Part shown: positions 33,741 to 37,773 of the stretch, one piece after another | Layout of the letters: the number at the start of each line of letters is the position of its first letter | How positions within the stretch are numbered: the first letter of the stretch is position 1 | Source of the DNA: Usnea hakonensis | Lineage: Eukaryota > Ascomycota > Lecanoromycetes > Lecanorales > Parmeliaceae | Assembly (NCBI GenBank): GCA_013423325.1 | Contig: BLJB01000215.1 | Coordinates: 1 to 37,773 of the forward strand | Direction of reading: 5' to 3' | DNA length: 37,773 bases | The notes under the pieces: generated by a model | Database searches by the model: none | What the model saw: the letters and a program-made list of their open reading frames with translations, nothing else | Told to the model about the DNA's origin: nothing | Made by a program: the position numbers and the translations under genes

Positions 33741-34699
33741 CTATTACCTATTACCTATTACCTATTATCTATCACCTATTACCTATCTACCTTTATAAGG
33801 AGATATTTCGACTATCTCTCGCTTACCCTACCTAATTTACTTATCTTTACGAGGAGACGTTACGACTATCTCTCGCTTACCCTACTATCCTTACTAAGTC
33901 TCGAGGAGAGATCTCCGCAAGAAAGAAAAAAGAAGAAACGTATTTCGATTTAGATTCGGACTAAGAAGAAGAAAACGAGATTCGTAGCGAGATTGATAGC
34001 TCTTATAATCACGCTTCTTGTCCAAGTAACGACGAGATTCGTAGTAAGGCCGGTAGCTCTTATAACTACGCTTTTCTTACCAGAAGAAGAAAGAGACGAG
34101 ACTCGTAACTATTAATACTACGATTTAAAGAAAAGACGGCCATTATAACTAAGAAGAAGGCTATAGAGAAGAATTAACGAAAGAGGTAGTAACCACTATA
34201 ACGGTTACTATAGAAAGTATGGATTTCTCCTCCTTCTCCTTACTAGTACTACTAGCACAATTACTATTCGGCCTAGCTATATACGGTTAGCGTATTTAAA
34301 TCAGTTTCGATTCGGCAAATTATCGGACTTTTCGGATTTATACGAATTAGTCTTATTCCATTTCGTTTTTTTTTTTTTTAGTATTTCGGCCAAATAGACT
34401 ATAAACCACCTACACCACTAATTCCTAATATTAACGCCACTACCACGAGTACTTTCCTAGTACTATTACACTAATCGATACCCCTATTACTATAAGATTC
34501 GGCTTATTACTATAGTCGGAGCCCTAAGAGAGGGCGGAGAAGTTAAAAGTTATCATTTTTTTAGCATTTCACTATAAAGGTAGATGTATACGGTATATAT
34601 AAAGGGGGAGTATAGATTATAACGATTACCTCGCTATTACCACCTCGCTATCGTCATGATATTAGTTATAGGGACATAGCTATATAGAGGGGGAGGTAG

Positions 34700-34890
34700 T
34701 ATTATAGTTTCACCCTAATACCTCTTTTTTATGATCTGCGGAGACGCGCTAAGCCTCATTTGGCCTAGCGCCTTAATATTGCGCACTATAATTTCTTCGG
34801 TATATTTGCACCATTGCTTCTATATAGCTAATATTCTAGTCATACTAATACCCAAATACTATTACTCGGTCCATATTCGGTTCCCTAACA
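34700..34890 (+). repeat. 3' LTR of the short LTR element
   Basis: This is the second copy of the 191-bp LTR, preceded by the purine-rich tract at 34686-34699 and followed by CTACT. It differs from the 5' LTR mainly by C/T and G/A changes. Confidence 0.85.
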
Positions 34891-34895
34891 CTACT

Positions 34896-36152
34896 AAATA
34901 AAGAGGAATTTATAGTTTTTATAATCTTTAAATCTTTTCTAAACTAAGTAAAATATAAAGATTATAAATATACCCGCTTTTACTCGAACTATAATACTAA
35001 ATATAATAATTACGAAATATACGTATTTCGTCTCGCTAGGGGTATTATCTAGAAAGGTATTATATCTAGTAATCTTTAAATAAATAATAAATCGAAACGT
35101 TTTAGATAAATAATTTAATAAAAAGCTAGTATTATATTTAAGGATAACTAGCTATCTCTAAAATATTAGACTAAATTTATCTAGGCTTCTAATTACCTTT
35201 ATAACGTATAGTCTATATTAAATTAAGATATTACTTTTTACTAGATATATATAGAATATCCCCTAAATCTATTATATTTATATATTATTAGATAGATAAA
35301 ATATTAAGATTATATATATAAGGGGAAGCTTTTTAACTATTAAAATTACTTTTATTATATATTTATATTAATTAATAAAGTTAAAGTCTATTCTAATATA
35401 TACTAGATTAATAATATTCCTTCTAAGTCTATTTTAATAGAGCTTACTTCTTCTAAAGTATAATAGACTAATAATATAGATCTTTCTAAAACTCGTAATA
35501 AGTATTATAATAATACTATTATAGCTTAGAAATTAGAAATATTATAATTAAATAATATATAGCTAGCCCCTTTAATATTATTTCTAAGGGGAATAATCTC
35601 TAAAAGAAGATATAAAAACTCTATTAAAATAGTTAACTTAATACCTAAATAATATACTACTAAAGTTAGAATCCTAATTAAATTAATACTATTAACTCCG
35701 TTTCTAGATTTAGAGTCGTTAGGGCTATTTAATTCTTTAATATCTTTATCTAATACGTTTAGTAATAATACTCTTAAAGCCTTAGCCCCTAAAATATATA
35801 TAATATAATTTATAATTAAGAGATAACCCCCTATACTATAACTATTAAGATAAGAAATTCTTAAGGCGTATTATAATCTTATATTAGATCTACTATTTCT
35901 ATTAGCTAAAGCTAACGCTTCTAAACTATATAAACCTTAAAGCTATAAAGAGATAATAGCGAATAAATATATAAAAATATATTAAGAGCTTATTATATAG
36001 GAAGAGATAGACTTTCTAGTAACTAATAAAATATAGAATCTTATAGATCTACTCTTAAATATATATACTTTAAGAGGTAAATAGATCTTTAAGATTAAGC
36101 GCGGGCCTTAGAAGGAGATTATATAATATAAAGTCTACTAAATAGTACGTAG
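34896..36152 (+). pseudogene. Copia-type pol: integrase region to start of RT, RIPped
   Basis: From about 35910 to 36140 the + strand reads as the N-terminal part of a Copia reverse transcriptase (RVT_2 type) with only RIP-type stops. EEIDFLVTNK is followed by LRGK-stop-IFKIKRGP at about 36070-36110, where the stop stands for Trp. The upstream 1 kb should be integrase and linker but is too degraded to place motifs. The reading is cut by the LINE at 36153. Confidence 0.6.
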
Positions 36153-37773
36153 ATTTTGAATTTGAATTTGAATTTATACGTCGTGTCTACCTAAACTTCG
36201 AAAGGTAATTACGGGATCCTTTGACTCTTATTAACTCGTAGTAAGAAAACCATTTAATACTATCGTCTTATATATATACTATTAGGGAAAAACCTTACTA
36301 CTTCTCTATATATATATTACTATCTATATATAGATCTAAATACTACTTTAGTTATACCTCCGTTAGGGTTTTACTATTATTTATATTCCTCCTACTACGA
36401 TTTCCTTCTCTAAAGCTTAAATCTTAGTAATCTTAACCCGGATTTAGATTAACTCCTCCTTACTAAGTCCTCGGCCCTAGTTTATACTCTCCCTAATCCT
36501 TTCTCGGAGTATAGTTTTTAGTTCTTCGGGTCTACTCCTTTAGATTAAGGCTATAGATTCCTTCGCCTTCGTCTCCTCCTTTCTACCTTGGCTCCCCTTA
36601 TTATTCGTTTTCTACTAATATTGGCCGTAGAATAGCCTTTTCTTCGCGAGCCTCCTCGCTATATACCTCTTTATCTTAGCCTTAAACTAATAGTCTATAT
36701 TATATATAGTATAGCCTTTCTTCCCATATGCCGCGTATCCCGGGGCTACTACCGGTACTACTATTATATATATTCGGGTATCGTACATCTAATTATATTT
36801 AGCGTACTATACCTCGTTTTAGTACGTTCTCGCGATATAATTATATTCCTAATACCTATAGTACCTAGTTAGGGAGGCTGCCTAGTCGAACCTCTCTACC
36901 GCTTTCATTTCCTTCGCTTTAACGAGTCCGTTAAGTATTAGGGTATCTACTATCTCTAGGGTTAGGAGGTTTAGTACTAATAATAAGTACTTTTTTATCT
37001 TATAGCTATTAGATAGCTACCTAATTCCTATGATCTTAAGTTCCGGGTATATTCTCTAATTATTCTATTTAATCCTCCTCTTTATCCCTAGCTACGTACT
37101 AGTATCTACTCTATCGACTCTAATACTATATACTATTATCGGGTATACCTTTCGTATAATACTAGCCGACGCGTACTTCTCTATAAGCTAGGATATATCC
37201 TTCTCTAAGTCTTCTTTTATATCCGTCGTAGTTATCTAGATTAGGAGGTCGCTACTACGAAGACGATATACTATTTCTAGCTATTTAACTCTCTCTCCTT
37301 ATATCCGTATATCCTTTAGTTCCCTTAGGATCTCTTCTACTATTTCTTCTATACTCTTACTTTCCTTCTTATCTCTAACTCGTATTAGGAGCTATCTCCA
37401 TTTTCTCAAATCCTCTAGTTAGATCGTATAGACTATAGCGCTAGGGGGACCCCCCCTAAATATTTTAAACGGGTTTCCTTAGCTCTATCTAATAGTTAGG
37501 CTATCTTGACACGTCGGCGTACTTATCTAGCTTCTTATTCGTTCCTCCTTACGTTATCTCGTCTACTTTTCTTTCTCCTATTATAGCTCCGCGCGTAGCT
37601 TTATAATTTCTCGACTCTATCCTTCTATAAGTACTCGTATAATATTAATCGACGCGTTTCCCGCTACTCGGTATTCGTCCGGTATAGGTTTAAATAGGAT
37701 CTTAAGTATTTAGAGTACCTCTTCTAGGCTCCCTATCTATATTATTAGTATCGCGAACGCGGTAGCCGCGTCT
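36153..37773 (-). mobile_element. Second LINE family with ORF1 zinc knuckles, running off the window
   Basis: A (TTTGAA)n tail at 36153-36175 opens a - strand element different from the first LINE. Around 36890-36740 the - strand reads RYYRY-stop-EYNYIARTY and then YAKYN-stop-MYDTRIY. These are two CCHC knuckles (CX2CX4HX4C, CX2CX3HX4C) with Cys and His changed to Tyr; a third, AAYGKKGY, follows. Tandem CCHC motifs are typical of the ORF1 protein of Tad/I-type LINEs. No RT lies between this ORF1 and the 3' tail, so it may be an internally deleted or ORF1-only element. RIP is moderate. Confidence 0.6.

Larger units (their letters stand above)
33056..34890 (+). mobile_element. Short non-autonomous LTR retrotransposon (TRIM/LARD-like)
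   Basis: Two 191-bp direct repeats (33056-33246 and 34700-34890) bound a 1.45-kb interior, with a 5-bp target duplication CTACT at 33051-33055 and 34891-34895. The left LTR starts TGTCATGG and the right one starts TATTATAG, a RIP-type difference; the ends read ...CTAATA and ...CTAACA. A purine tract AGAGGGGGAGGTAG lies just before the 3' LTR. The interior has no gag or pol. The strand is inferred from the purine tract. Confidence 0.85.

Noticed and set aside
1..37773. CRISPR arrays, bacterial operons, ribosome binding sites, tRNA or rRNA genes
   Set aside because: The spliced genes, LINE/LTR content and RIP signature are fungal. No tRNA cloverleaf or rRNA stretch was recognised by eye, and tandem arrays here are minisatellites without spacers.

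Overview
The window looks like a transposon graveyard from a filamentous ascomycete (Pezizomycotina), with one living transposon in the middle. Outside about 11.35-18.92 kb the sequence is extremely A+T rich. CpA and TpG are nearly absent while TpA, CpG and CpT remain, which is the mark of repeat-induced point mutation (RIP). Almost every old reading frame there is broken by CAA/CAG to TAA/TAG and TGG to TAG changes. The species cannot be named from this.

Left part (1-8298). This holds the 3' end of a 1.25-kb retroelement (here 'element B'), an AT desert, an LTR with a half-tRNA-type primer site, a wrecked gag with a ruined zinc knuckle, small 5'-truncated LINE pieces, and the RIPped end of a second copy of the central transposon.

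Central nest (8299-19280). A 5'-truncated LINE lies between 13-bp target duplications. Into it went element B (9383-10634, 12-bp duplications) and an intact 7.6-kb DNA transposon (11348-18924, TA duplication). The transposon has two divergent intron-containing genes: a CACTA/KDZ-type DDE transposase of about 1265 aa on the + strand, and an unrecognised protein of about 413 aa on the - strand. It is the only sizeable un-RIPped segment, so it arrived after the surrounding RIP or escaped it.

Right part (20299-37773). An inverted copy of element B (13-bp duplications) is followed by what reads as one Copia-type element: LTR at 22007, gag remains to 31.2 kb, and the start of the RT domain at about 36.1 kb. 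It is split by a full-length LINE (22264-27699), a chimeric retroelement (29363-30429), a putative TIR element (31259-31979), a short non-autonomous LTR element (33056-34890) and a second LINE family that runs off the end.

The most unusual signal is at the 5' terminus of element B. Three copies begin exactly at a G that opens what folds by hand into an HDV-like self-cleaving ribozyme. It has a 7-bp P1, P2, P3 with a 7-nt L3, a 2-bp P1.1, P4, and a J4/2 of the form C-N-R-A. One copy joins this head to a different body and to the 3' tail of the LINE family found elsewhere in the window, which suggests a modular retroelement parasite.
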